Source: Candidatus Hepatincola sp. Av
GTDB lineage: Bacteria; Pseudomonadota; Alphaproteobacteria; WRAU01; Hepatincolaceae
Direction: 5' to 3'
Assembly (NCBI GenBank): GCA_023518375.1
Contig: CP068450.1
Coordinates: 124,001 to 188,000 of the forward strand
DNA length: 64,000 bases
Shown: in pieces, positions 47,270 to 57,800 of the stretch
How the letters are laid out: each line of letters opens with the position of its first letter
How positions within the stretch are numbered: position 1 is the stretch's first letter
The notes under the pieces: generated by a model
Told to the model about the DNA's origin: nothing
Databases searched by the model: none
What the model saw: the letters and a program-made list of their open reading frames with translations, nothing else
Program-made: the position numbers and the translations under genes

Positions 47270-49552
47270 ATGTTATTAGCTTTATTTTATGTATTATTTT
47301 GCATAATATGTTTGTTTTTAGCTAGGTTTATTTATAATTTTTTAATAAATTTCTATAAAAAACCATTTCTAATCAATTCTTATGCTGAATTTATTCCGAG
47401 TGAATCTATTGATGGACAGTTTATAAAGAATAAAAATGGTAATTATAGTGCAGTTATCAAACTTAAAGGCTATAGCTACTATAGAGAAAATGATTTAGAA
47501 CAAGCTATGCTAAATAACTATAAGTTAAAGTGCCGAGCCTTAAATTTTAATAATTTATCTGAAAATCTTCACCTGAAATTTGTTTTTAAAAGATACAAAG
47601 TAGACAAAGATAGTTTTGAGAATAACTATTATATTGAAATTACAGGTGATAAAAAGCAAGTCAAAGAAACTATGAGTTCTTTAGTTAGTACTTTAAACCC
47701 ATTTTCTCCTGAAGTATTAAACAATGATGAGTTATTACAATATACGTTTTTAAGTTGTAATTTAGTAAAAAAAGCTGTGCATATATCTGATGTAGTTGTA
47801 AATGATTTATGTTCTTATTCCACAATAAACTTTAATGAAGACTATGGGATTTTACAAAATGTAGATACTAAAAAGTATTTTAAAGTATTTAGTTTTAATT
47901 TTGGTTCAGAAATTAATAGTGAGTTTTTTAAGAAATTAATAACTGCAAACTTGGAATTTGATTTTATTATTAATACAAAATTTTTCACAAAAAGTGCAAT
48001 GGCTTCTACTTTATCAAAAGATAGAAAGAATATTAGTAGCTCAAAGAGAGAAGATGGTAGTTTAAACATATCCACAAAAAAGGCAAATGAAATAGCTCTT
48101 GCTACAGAAATATTGATGAATGAGGAGGCTAATTTAGCAATGTATGATGTATTTATAGTTGTGTATACAAACAATGAAGTAGAGATACAAGATATAGCAC
48201 AAAACTTAAAAGAAGTAGTAAATAACTATGATATTTTTTTAGTAGAAGAAACCTATTTGTTAAACTTTTTCTTTTTACAAAAGCTTTGTGGTTTTTCTCT
48301 TCACCACAACTTTAAGTTTTTAGCCGAACATTCAGATTTCTTAGTTTATGCTAAAAAGGTACTTTCATCTACATTAGTAGGAATGTTTGACTATATTGAT
48401 ACACCTAAAGGTTTAACTAAATGTGATTGGGGAGAAGGTGCTATTGCGAAGTTTAATACACACTATAACAATCTTTATAATTTTAATTTACATGTTACAG
48501 ATGTATCTACAGCTGTTGCTCATGGAGTTATTATAGCTCCAACTGGTGGTGGTAAAACTACTTTTATGCAATACATCATAAATGGTGTTTTAGAGAATTT
48601 TACAGATGTAGATATTTATGCTTTTGATAGGTTTTCTGGCATTGAAGTCTTTAGTGAATATAAAAATGGTAATAATATAGATTTTGCCAATATATCATTG
48701 AATCCTTTACTTTTAGATTTAGAAGTTGCGGAGAATAAAACCTTTCTCAATACCTTTTTAACTATGTTAGCAGGTGCGAAAAGTAATCAAGATATGGAAA
48801 TAATAAGTAACTTTGTTAATATGGTAGCTTTATTAGGGTATGAAGATAGGATACTAAAGAACTTAGTAGAAGATTATTTACCACATAGTGAGTTAAAGGA
48901 AAACATTAAGAAATGGATTGACGGGAAGTATAGCCAGTACATCACAGGAGCAATAGATAGTATTAATTTAGATGATGGTAAATTTTTTACTTTTCAAATG
49001 GATAATATACTAGATGATGAGGAGTTATCCGCCCCTATAATCTACTTAATGATGTTTAAAATCAGGCAAAAAGCAAGGAATACTGGACGAGGGCATTTTA
49101 TCTTTATAGATGAAAGTGCCAAGATGGTTAAAAATACATATTTTAAAGCACAAATTGAAGTATTACTACAAGAACATAGAAAACTAAGAGGGGCAGTATG
49201 GTTAGCTTTTCAAAATCCTAATGCTTTTTTAAATGAAGATTTACTAAGGGAATTAATTCTTAATCAGTGTCAAAACCAAATAGTGTTTAGTTCAGAGGCT
49301 ATTAATGAAGATATCTTACAAAAACTTAACATTCATAATTCATTGTACCAAGAGTTACAAAAAGCTAAAAAGTCTAATAGAAATGAGTATTATGTTCTTT
49401 TAAAAAGACCAACAGAGGGAGTAATCTTAGATGTGAATTTAAAGCCTATTTTAGGTGATAATTTAAAATTCTATTCTTCCAAAACTTCTGATGTTAACAG
49501 AATGAGAAAATTAAAAGCAGAGTATGGTGCAACTTGGAGAGAACAATTTTGA
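47270..49552 (+). CDS. virB4: VirB4/TrbE-family T4SS ATPase
   Basis: 760 residues. An amino-terminal membrane span (1-25) is fused to the cytoplasmic ATPase. Walker A is IIAPTGGGKTTFMQYI (about 421-435), Walker B HFIFIDESAKMV (about 610), and IVFSSEAINEDILQKL lies near the end. It powers pilus assembly and substrate transfer. Its ATG follows the VirB3 stop directly, and its end overlaps the start of the MobC-like gene. Confidence 0.93.
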   Translation: MLLALFYVLFCIICLFLARFIYNFLINFYKKPFLINSYAEFIPSESIDGQFIKNKNGNYSAVIKLKGYSYYRENDLEQAMLNNYKLKCRALNFNNLSENLHLKFVFKRYKVDKDSFENNYYIEITGDKKQVKETMSSLVSTLNPFSPEVLNNDELLQYTFLSCNLVKKAVHISDVVVNDLCSYSTINFNEDYGILQNVDTKKYFKVFSFNFGSEINSEFFKKLITANLEFDFIINTKFFTKSAMASTLSKDRKNISSSKREDGSLNISTKKANEIALATEILMNEEANLAMYDVFIVVYTNNEVEIQDIAQNLKEVVNNYDIFLVEETYLLNFFFLQKLCGFSLHHNFKFLAEHSDFLVYAKKVLSSTLVGMFDYIDTPKGLTKCDWGEGAIAKFNTHYNNLYNFNLHVTDVSTAVAHGVIIAPTGGGKTTFMQYIINGVLENFTDVDIYAFDRFSGIEVFSEYKNGNNIDFANISLNPLLLDLEVAENKTFLNTFLTMLAGAKSNQDMEIISNFVNMVALLGYEDRILKNLVEDYLPHSELKENIKKWIDGKYSQYITGAIDSINLDDGKFFTFQMDNILDDEELSAPIIYLMMFKIRQKARNTGRGHFIFIDESAKMVKNTYFKAQIEVLLQEHRKLRGAVWLAFQNPNAFLNEDLLRELILNQCQNQIVFSSEAINEDILQKLNIHNSLYQELQKAKKSNRNEYYVLLKRPTEGVILDVNLKPILGDNLKFYSSKTSDVNRMRKLKAEYGATWREQF

Positions 49553-49845
49553 CAGATAAAATTATAAGTATAAGGCTTAATGCAAAAGAGTTGCAAAATA
49601 TAAAAACTATTACCAGAAAATATAAAGTAAACAACTTATCAACCTTTATAAAGGAAGTATTATTTGCAGAAATTAAACCTTTTTTAAGCCCTCAAGAAAG
49701 GTTTTTATTAGAAACAGCCATAATAGAATTAAATGCGGTAGGGAGAAACTTAAACCAATTATTAAAATATAAGGCACACAATGATGCTGTAGAGCTGGTG
49801 CAAGTAATCAAACAAAAGGTTAGTAACCTTGAAAAAACTTTATAG
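49549..49845 (+). CDS. mobC: MobC-like relaxosome accessory protein
   Basis: About 98 residues from the TTG at 49549, seven bases after GGAGAG; TTG and the VirB4 stop TGA overlap. A TTG at 49534 is another possible start. The first part resembles a ribbon-helix-helix (ISIRLNAKELQNIKTITRKY), and LNAVGRNLNQLLK is the hallmark of MobC proteins that help the relaxase open oriT. It overlaps the relaxase start by 17 bases. Confidence 0.8.
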   Translation: MTDKIISIRLNAKELQNIKTITRKYKVNNLSTFIKEVLFAEIKPFLSPQERFLLETAIIELNAVGRNLNQLLKYKAHNDAVELVQVIKQKVSNLEKTL

Positions 49846-50881
49846 TCTACAAGGAGACAAAAAGAGTCTACTAGAAGAGATTCTCAATAGGAACAGAAGG
49901 AGACTGTCCAAACAACTATTACAAAGAACTACTAAAGCTAGCAATAGCCTAAGTAAAACTTATCAGTCTACTAAGTCTACTTTTGCAAAGAATACTACTA
50001 AGGTAAAAGTAAATACAATTTTAAAAGCAATTGGCTTTCGGAAAGCTAAAAAGTCTTTACCTATCTTGATAAATTATGTGCTTAGGAAAACAGGTGAAAT
50101 GTATAATGAATTAGGAGAAGTTATAACAAACAATAAAATAGATGAAGAGGCTAAACGCTTTAATTTAATGAATGATGCAGATAATAAGAAAAGGTTTGCT
50201 AAAAGTATTAAAGAAGGTAGTTTAAAGCATAGGCAAATATTACATTTATCTTATTCACTGCCTAATAATAATCCTAGCAACAAAGAAAAATTATTAAAGG
50301 TAGCCGAAAGTCTAGGAGATGTTTTCCCAGAACATAAGTATGTTTATGGACTTCATAATAATACTAAAAATATGCACTTACATATTGTAGTTAAATGTAA
50401 GAATGATGTAACAAAGAAAAGGCTTAGAATAGGAGGAAAAGAGTTAGTAAATATAAATAAATATTTATATAACAAATGCCAAGAGCAAGGGATTGACTTA
50501 GTTGCTACAAATACCAAGAAAAAGCAAGAAGCTAATAAGAAGTTGCATAAACTTCCTGATTTTATGAAAAAAACTGCACCTAAGTTTTGTGAAATGTATG
50601 AGAAGAATAGTTTCTCTTATATATCCGCTAATAAGTCTACCCTTGAATCTTTAAAGAAGCTAGACATGAAAGAAGAAGATATAAAGAAGTTTTTGTGGTT
50701 GTATCATGAAAATAAACAGCAAGCCATATATTCAATTAATAACTCCCCTAAAATATTTGGCTTAAACAAACACAGGCTAAGTCAGTATAAAAAACAGAAT
50801 AACGGCAAAGGTTTTACACTACGGAAGGTAGATATTTCTTTCGTTAAAAAAACACAACAATTAAAGGAAAGAGAAAGGTAG
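49829..50881 (+). CDS. Conjugative relaxase (MOBP/MOBV-like)
   Basis: 350 residues, with a TTG start overlapping the MobC-like gene. The metal-binding motif is in MHLHIVVK (HxH), preceded by EHKYVYGLHNN. The catalytic Tyr is probably that in LINYVLRKTGEMY, and KHRQILHLSYSLP corresponds to the second motif. It nicks oriT and pilots the strand through the channel. The length is short, without a helicase or primase domain. The basic linker (SNSLSKTYQSTKST) at the start is unusual. Confidence 0.8.
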   Translation: MKKLYSLQGDKKSLLEEILNRNRRRLSKQLLQRTTKASNSLSKTYQSTKSTFAKNTTKVKVNTILKAIGFRKAKKSLPILINYVLRKTGEMYNELGEVITNNKIDEEAKRFNLMNDADNKKRFAKSIKEGSLKHRQILHLSYSLPNNNPSNKEKLLKVAESLGDVFPEHKYVYGLHNNTKNMHLHIVVKCKNDVTKKRLRIGGKELVNINKYLYNKCQEQGIDLVATNTKKKQEANKKLHKLPDFMKKTAPKFCEMYEKNSFSYISANKSTLESLKKLDMKEEDIKKFLWLYHENKQQAIYSINNSPKIFGLNKHRLSQYKKQNNGKGFTLRKVDISFVKKTQQLKERER

Positions 50882-50948
50882 TAAGTAGTATTTTAATGTA
50901 TACTTTAGATGTAAAATATAATTTATAACATATAAATCAAGATAAAAA

Positions 50949-53216
50949 ATGAAGAAAGTTGTATTTAGATTATCAGGTATTTCCTGTAAAAAAGAAGATA
51001 TAAATAGCGGATATTCTTTCAATCACTATAAAAAATGTGGTATTAAACTTGATAACACAATTATTGAGGGAGTAGCTTATCCTTTATTTGAATATCAATA
51101 TGACCCGCAGAATTCTGAAGATATATTTACCTTATACTTAAGGCTTAATGTACATACATTCAATAGCTCAAACCAAGAAGTACGTATGAACAATATTGGT
51201 AGAAATGATGATTATTGTATTGAAAATTATTTTAATATGTTGAATGAGGAAGAAAAAAATAAGGAATTTCATAAGGCTTTGCAAAGTGCTATGAAAGATA
51301 TTGTCGCAACTCTTAATGAACAATACCCTAATGAAGTAGATACATTATATTTTTATACAAACCCTCAAACACTAAAGGGTTTTGATATAGAGTTACCAGA
51401 ATATTTATTAAATGCGGAGGATTGTAAATTTATTAATAAAAATAGTAATTTGAATATTAGTTTTAATTACTATGGTGGTGAGAATTACCAAGATAAAATA
51501 CCTGCTATTCATAATCTTTATTATCCTGTTAAGTCAAAATCGCAAAAAATTGAATTTGCTATTATATCAGATTCTTTTTACATTAATATTAGTAAAATTA
51601 AAATCCCAAATAATTATTCTAGTATTCAACTTGTTAATTTAAAATATGATAAAAAATATTTTGAAATTAGTAAGCAAGAGAATACGGAGTTTAATATAAA
51701 ATCCGATTGTAAGGAATTAATTTTTGAACAATGCGTATTTCAACAAGATGTAAAATTAGAATTAAACGATAAAGTTGAAATAAAATCTGCTTGTAAAGAA
51801 TTAGTTTTTGAAAGTTGTACCTTTGCAAACCACTTAACTTTATCATCAAATAATGAAGTTGATATAAGCATTAAGAATACTGATGTAACCAATATCAACA
51901 TGGAATTACCCAAAAGCAATTTGTCTATTAGCAATAATCAAACAACCCAAGAAAACTCACATAACTGTACTATTAGAGGAGAATGTAACGAACTTAGTGT
52001 AAAAGTAATAAAGATAACTCTTAAAGATGTAAAAATTAACGATATTAATATTGGAAATAAAGTAAAGCATATTTCCATTACAAATGGTAAAGAAATTCAA
52101 AACTTAAATATTTATAATCCAAATATTGATACAATATCTATTAATGAAACTAAACTTACAAAACTTAACATTCAATATAGCAAAATTAATTTCTTAAGAG
52201 TAGATAATAGCAAGATTGGTGAATGCAGAATTATAGGAGTAAGCCACAATACTGAAGAATCAAATAATAATAGCAAACAGATTTTTAGTTTTAATCAAAC
52301 TCAAATAGAAGATTTAATAATTCTATCCTCGCATTTAGAAGAGCTAGAAATTTATGATAGTACAATTACTAGATATTGTATTTTAAGTAGAAATCACATA
52401 TATAAACAATGTAGTTTTGTTATGGTTGGTTTTGGTAATATTTTTAATTTTACTGTTAATAATTTAGATAAATTTTTTATCAATAAAATTTATTTTATAA
52501 ACCCACAAAATATTAGTCAAGAAAGGCAGTATCCTAATGATACAAATTATCTTCATAAGGTTTATTGTAATTATTATCAACAAGATATTATTAATATCAA
52601 CACATATTTTAAACATGTTACTAATGATAACATTGAAGATTTAGTGAAACTGTATAATAAAATTGACCACTCAGACCATATACCCCCTTATTATACATGG
52701 GAAGAAAATAATATACTTGGCAACTGGCGAGATAGCAGTGCTTTTATTAAAGCCAAGTTAGATGCTAATAAAAATCATATAGAAGCTAATAAGTTTTATC
52801 AGTTAGAAATGTTAATTCAAGGTAGAGTATTAGATAGTAAGTTATCTAGTATTTATAATACTAATGACAAATGGTATGTTAAACTTAGAAAAATTCTTAC
52901 TACCCGTAAGACTGATGGCAAATATATTTTATTATATAACGAAAGAGCAGATGCCATACTACATTGGTTAGATAAATGGTTTTCTAATCATTCACAAAGT
53001 ACCTTAAGAGCAATTATTGCTTACGTCCTTGTAGTTCTTGCAGGTGGATTATTATCGTGTGGTAATTTCATGGCAATCGCCTTTCCGCCTTATTTACCTA
53101 ATGGCGTTCCTAATAATGTTTGGATTGGCTTCATATTTTTATTATTTAAACCACTATCCACATATGCAATATGGCAAATAATTAAATCCTCTAGGCAAAA
53201 TGTAAGAAGGTCGTAG
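50949..53216 (+). CDS. Large beta-solenoid membrane protein of unknown function within the transfer operon
   Basis: 755 residues. Residues about 240-470 contain irregular repeats with N/I/L at fixed spacing, like pentapeptide-type solenoids. Two copies of a longer unit are obvious: KSDCKELIFEQCVF and KSACKELVFESCTF. The carboxyl part has the ANKFYQLEMLIQG stretch and two hydrophobic spans (AIIAYVLVVLAGGLLSCGNF and VWIGFIFLLFKPLSTYAIW), a plan seen in pentapeptide-repeat membrane proteins. It lies between relaxase and VirB11 on the same strand with short gaps. Role unknown; entry exclusion, defence or transfer are possible. Confidence 0.6.
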   Translation: MKKVVFRLSGISCKKEDINSGYSFNHYKKCGIKLDNTIIEGVAYPLFEYQYDPQNSEDIFTLYLRLNVHTFNSSNQEVRMNNIGRNDDYCIENYFNMLNEEEKNKEFHKALQSAMKDIVATLNEQYPNEVDTLYFYTNPQTLKGFDIELPEYLLNAEDCKFINKNSNLNISFNYYGGENYQDKIPAIHNLYYPVKSKSQKIEFAIISDSFYINISKIKIPNNYSSIQLVNLKYDKKYFEISKQENTEFNIKSDCKELIFEQCVFQQDVKLELNDKVEIKSACKELVFESCTFANHLTLSSNNEVDISIKNTDVTNINMELPKSNLSISNNQTTQENSHNCTIRGECNELSVKVIKITLKDVKINDINIGNKVKHISITNGKEIQNLNIYNPNIDTISINETKLTKLNIQYSKINFLRVDNSKIGECRIIGVSHNTEESNNNSKQIFSFNQTQIEDLIILSSHLEELEIYDSTITRYCILSRNHIYKQCSFVMVGFGNIFNFTVNNLDKFFINKIYFINPQNISQERQYPNDTNYLHKVYCNYYQQDIININTYFKHVTNDNIEDLVKLYNKIDHSDHIPPYYTWEENNILGNWRDSSAFIKAKLDANKNHIEANKFYQLEMLIQGRVLDSKLSSIYNTNDKWYVKLRKILTTRKTDGKYILLYNERADAILHWLDKWFSNHSQSTLRAIIAYVLVVLAGGLLSCGNFMAIAFPPYLPNGVPNNVWIGFIFLLFKPLSTYAIWQIIKSSRQNVRRS

Positions 53217-53236
53217 TGCAAAGCATATAGAGAATA

Positions 53237-54388
53237 ATGAAAGATAGAGAACTAATTTACCACAATTCCCAAAAGAATGTATTAGAGAAGATTTTAATAC
53301 ATTTTATACCATATTTTAAGAATGCTGACATAGAAGACTTTCAAATAAATGAGTTTAGTAAAGTTACTTTAATTAAACGTGGTGGTGTTAAAGAGTTTAT
53401 AGCAGATAGCAATTTTACCAAAGAGTACTTACGTTCTGTCATGTTTGCAATATGTGGCATGAATAACCAAGTATTTTCAGCAAGCAATCAACAAATAACC
53501 GCTATGCTACCTATCAACTACTTTAGGTTTTCAGGTTGTATGGGAAGATCTATTAAAAGTGGCATAGAAATATCTATTCGCCTCAATGATGATAACTCAT
53601 CTGCTTATTCTTATAAGGACTTTAACATTAGTGAATTAGCCTTTAACTATTTAGTTAAGAATATAGCTGAACAACAAGCGTCAGTATTTTTAATTGGTGG
53701 AACAGGTAGTGGAAAAACTACTTTTACTAATTTTTTAATACAATATATTGCTGATAATGAAGTAATTAAGGTAGTTGGTGATATTCATGATTATATTTTT
53801 AAGTCTTCTCAAAAGTATTCAGAATTATTTGCTAAAACTCAAAATGAGTATCAAGATAAGTTTGATTTATTAATGCGAATTAATCCCGATAGAATAATTA
53901 TCCCAGAGCTAACAACAAGTAATGTAGATTTAATCCTTAGAGCTATGAATTCAGGGCATAAGGGCTTTATGCTAACCCTTCATAGTGGTGATAGTGAAGT
54001 AGCAGTAGCCGAAGCCTTTAAGCAAAACTTAGCCCTTAGTGGAAAAGAAGGTATAGATGTACAAGAAATACAAAAATCAATTACTAGTAATATAGATTTC
54101 CTTATTTTTTTACATAAAAATCAAGGAAAAAGAGAGATTAGTAAAATAATTATAAATAATCAAATAGCTAAAGAAGAAGCCTGTGAGCTAAATATCTTTG
54201 GTTACGATAATAGTTTTAAAAAAACGATATTAAAGAAGAAGAAAATGGAGAATAAAGTTAACTCCAATAAAAGTATTTCTAAAGCCTTGCAAGAACTTCA
54301 GGGCTTATCCCAAAGAGAAGTAGCTTTAAAGTATAACATTTCAAGAACAACTATAAGAAAGATCATTAAGTCAGTTAAAAAAATTTAA
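53237..54388 (+). CDS. virB11: VirB11-type T4SS ATPase with fused C-terminal helix-turn-helix
   Basis: 383 residues. Walker A is IGGTGSGKTTFTNFL (about 153-167). NPDRIIIPELTTSNVDLILRAMNSGHKGFMLTLHSGDSEV carries the Asp box, Walker B and the His box. VirB11 proteins are normally about 340 residues. This one adds about 45 residues, ending in LSQREVALKYNISRTTIRKIIKSVKKI, a resolvase/Hin-type helix-turn-helix. Five repeated GTGGGACTC-type sites begin immediately after its stop, so it may bind them and regulate or shape the element. Confidence 0.88.
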   Translation: MKDRELIYHNSQKNVLEKILIHFIPYFKNADIEDFQINEFSKVTLIKRGGVKEFIADSNFTKEYLRSVMFAICGMNNQVFSASNQQITAMLPINYFRFSGCMGRSIKSGIEISIRLNDDNSSAYSYKDFNISELAFNYLVKNIAEQQASVFLIGGTGSGKTTFTNFLIQYIADNEVIKVVGDIHDYIFKSSQKYSELFAKTQNEYQDKFDLLMRINPDRIIIPELTTSNVDLILRAMNSGHKGFMLTLHSGDSEVAVAEAFKQNLALSGKEGIDVQEIQKSITSNIDFLIFLHKNQGKREISKIIINNQIAKEEACELNIFGYDNSFKKTILKKKKMENKVNSNKSISKALQELQGLSQREVALKYNISRTTIRKIIKSVKKI

Positions 54389-54391
54389 CTA

Positions 54392-54557
54392 AGTGGGACT
54401 CCCTTTTTTATAAAAAACATAATATTTTCAATAGATATAGAGCTGAAAAGTGGGACTCTTTTATAAGAGTGGGACTCATTCATTGCTATAAATGGGACTC
54501 ATTTTTGCAGATTATTCTTAGGGTTTTCAAGTCCTAGCGAGATATAAAGTGGGACTC
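54392..54557. repeat. Five iteron-like copies of AGTGGGACTC
   Basis: Copies lie at 54392-54401, 54449-54458, 54468-54477, 54491-54500 (AATGGGACTC, one mismatch) and 54548-54557, all on the same strand. Start-to-start distances are 57, 19, 23 and 57 bases. They lie between the VirB11-HTH stop codon and the structured spacer before the 1271-residue gene. Such repeats serve as binding sites for replication initiators or regulators. Confidence 0.85.
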
Positions 54558-54647
54558 ATAATTGGTATTTTATTACAAATTTTATAATATGAACTTAAGT
54601 AAGGGAAATACTAGAGTTTAGAGTAGTAGAAATTACATGCAGGAATC

Positions 54648-54668
54648 GCATTTTGTAATACAAAATGC
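54648..54668. repeat. Perfect inverted repeat GCATTTTGTA / TACAAAATGC
   Basis: Ten-base arms with a one-base centre. CAGGA (54640-54644) and TCCTG (54675-54679) flank it as an outer, imperfect stem. TCCTG appears near the nick in some MOBP-type oriT sequences, so this is a weak candidate nick region. Confidence 0.45.
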
Positions 54669-54695
54669 TGGAACTCCTGATTTTATAAGCTATAC

Positions 54696-54713
54696 AAAGC
54701 CCTTCGGCTTTTT
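54696..54713 (+). terminator. Rho-independent terminator after virB11 and repeat region
   Basis: AAAGCC (54696-54701), loop CTTC, GGCTTT (54706-54711), then T. Confidence 0.7.
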
Positions 54714-54756
54714 AATATCTTCTAAAATGATTACTCCAAAGCCTTGCTTTGAGCCA

Positions 54757-54780
54757 AAAAGCTAAATAAATTTAGCTTTG
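54757..54780 (+). terminator. Second terminator-like hairpin
   Basis: AAAGCTAAAT and ATTTAGCTTT pair around a two-base loop, followed by GTTTATTT. It lies about 55 bases before the next gene and may act in either direction. Confidence 0.5.
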
Positions 54781-54833
54781 TTTATTTACTGTATGTGGGT
54801 TATAATTTTAGCAATAATTAGGATTAGATTATT

Positions 54834-57800
54834 ATGAAATATATAGATGCCACAAAATTAAACCAATGGTCTGATACCAAAGAAGCACAAAATTACTTAC
54901 CAGAGCTAGTAAGAAGATTAATAATTAATAGTTCAAAGAATGTACATGATTTAAAAATGCCCTCAGGTGATAGTACTTCTAAAACAGGCGTAGATGGTAA
55001 ATTTATAACAAATGATGCTAAAGTATTATACGGAACTATTTTGCAAGAAAATTGTGAAAATCTGCAAACAATATACTTAGAAATAGGTACAAACAAAGAT
55101 GTAAAGAAAAAATTTAATGATGATATAAAGACAAGAGCTAAAGAATTAAAAGATCAAGAGTTTGGCACAATAATATTTATTTTTATTACTTCTAGGAGGT
55201 TTTACAATACAAAAACAAAAAATAGTAATGATGCGTCAATTGAAAAACAAACAATAATTGATACCGCTAAGTCAACATACTCTAAGCAATGGAAAGATAT
55301 TAAAATTTTTGATGCTGATGATTTAGAAAGTTGGTTAGACCAAGACTTTGCTACAATGGCTTGGCTTTGTTATAAAATGAATATTCCCTGTTCTATGCAA
55401 AGCCCTGAAAGATATTTTGAAGAATGGCTTGCCTCTACAAAAATACCTTTAGACAAAAGCATTGTACTTGCTCGTTTAGATAAAGGAAACCAAGTTGATA
55501 GTTTGTTTAATGAATTTGTAAATAGTAATGAAAAATATACTCTAACTATTATAAGTGATAGTAGAAAAGAGTCTGTTTTGTATGCAATAAATAAAATAGA
55601 AGATGCTAGTACCATCAACCAAGAGACTCCAAACAAAGAATTCTATAAAAAAATTATTATAATTGAAGATAAACCTACTTGGAATTATATAATTGAAGAT
55701 AAAAAAGAGAATCATTACATTCTAATTCCTACTTTTGGTATTCCTGATAATTTAGGCTTTGTTAATAAGAACATTAAAGTTATCTTACCACTTAATAATT
55801 CAGAAAAGAGAGATGTGCAGAATCACTCAAAAGTAATTCAGCTAGAAGAATTAAATAGGGAGTTATTAATTGAAAATTTAAAAAATATTCTTAATACTGA
55901 TGAAGCTAAAGCATATAAAGATAAAATAGATATATACTCCATTGTGGATAAATCTAAAAATACCTTACTATCTTTACAACGGTTATTAGTAAAACCAGAT
56001 TCTCCACTTCCTAGTGCTAACTGGATGCAGGAAGAGAATAGTAACATTATATTAAAATTAGCTATGCTTGGTAGCTTTAATACTAACAATAATAAAGATA
56101 AAGAAATTTTAGTAAAATTTTTAAGTTTACCTTTTGAAGAAATAGAGTTGCAATTAAAATACTATCAAGCCCAAGAAGAAACGGTTATTAAACAATTTGA
56201 TAACGTACAATTCTCATTTATTAATCCAGAACTCATATTAAGACATTATAGTAATTATATAAGCAAAACTATCTTAGATAGTTTTGAAGCAATTGTTATA
56301 GAGGCTATTTCTAATCAACTCAATAAAAAAGTAAAAGGATTCCCTACAAAAGAAGAGTATATATCTAGTAGTCTGATAAATGGTGTTTTTAACACTTTAG
56401 CAATCATGGGGAGTTTATCCGAACAAAACCTTTTTCCTACAAGTATAGCTATGGAATATAACTTAAAAAGTTTTGTGAATTCCATGCTTAAAGAGAAATT
56501 ATCTATCAATTTATGGTGGAATTTATCTAAGCAAAAGAACAGTTTATTAATAGAAGCCTCACCAGAAGCAATGATAGATATTTTTAAAAATATCTTTTTA
56601 GAACACAAAGATGAAAAAATTATTGAAATATTTTATACTAATATTCCTACTAACTTGCAATTTATTCCTAATAATTTTTTAATTATAAATATTTTATGGT
56701 TACTAGAACAAATTGCACTTATTTCAAACTACACACAAGATGTATTAAAGATATTAGTAAAACTAATACACATAGAACACGATATAAAATATAAGAGTGG
56801 AAATAGTGCTCTTAATTCATTGTTTAATATTTTGAATCCATATAATAATAAATCAAACCTATCTTTTACCCAAAAAGAAAAGTTTATAAAAAAATGTATT
56901 AAAGAAGTAAGTAGCAAAGAGGTTAAAGTTGCTATTATACACCAATTTATTTCTCTACGTTCTTGGATAGTACCCAATAGTTTACCTTTTATATATAAAG
57001 TAAAGTGGAATCCTCGCAAGCAAGATGAAAATAATAATCATGCACCATTGTTATTGTTTCTTTACCAGCAATTAATTGATTTAAAAGAAGAAGAAGCATT
57101 ACTAGATATTTTAAATAATCTTAATGAAGTACAAGACTTGTTGAAAGATATATTAGCTTATATGAAAGAAAAAGAAATTTTTAAAAGTATAAATTCAAAT
57201 AATCAATTGCAGGTTAAGATTAAAATTAGAATAGATAACCTGCAAATATATGCTAAAGATAAACCAAATATACTAGAATTTATAAATGAAATTGATAATG
57301 AAATAAAAATAGAAGATATAGAAGAAGAATTAATAATATATTTTAATACACTTCCACCAATGATTAAGATAGAAAATAGCCCTGAAGTTTGTAAACTTAC
57401 TACAAGGTATTATAAAGAAAAGAAAACCAATGGTATTTTAAACATTATTGAAAATTTGCTTATTCCTCAAGGATATAAATTCAATAACTTTATATATTCT
57501 ATAATAAAATGCTTAGAATTAAAGAAAAATGATAAAAAGAAAATCGTTAACTTATTAGTTTCACAAAAGTTATCATTTGCACTGTACCCTATTATAGAAG
57601 AGCATTCAGGTGATATTGTTGCTTATTATAATGCTTATTATGATGATAAGTGGGATAAAGATAAAAAAATGTTTTTTATTCTAGCTGTTAAGTTAGTTAC
57701 TCAAAAACAGTTAAAATGGTTAGAAGATAAAAAACTTATAGAAGATTATTGGAAACAATTAAAGGAAATATATTGCTATGATGATACCAGTGTAATTAAT

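Larger units (their letters stand above)
54558..54833. other. Structured intergenic spacer before the 1271-residue gene
   Basis: Contains a 21-base hairpin (54648-54668) nested within CAGGA/TCCTG arms (54640-54644 and 54675-54679), then the two terminator-like hairpins listed separately, ending with the likely promoter area of the next gene. A candidate oriT or regulatory region. Confidence 0.45.

Noticed and set aside
54696-54713. Small structured RNA gene
   Set aside because: The short GC hairpin followed by T is better explained as a terminator.
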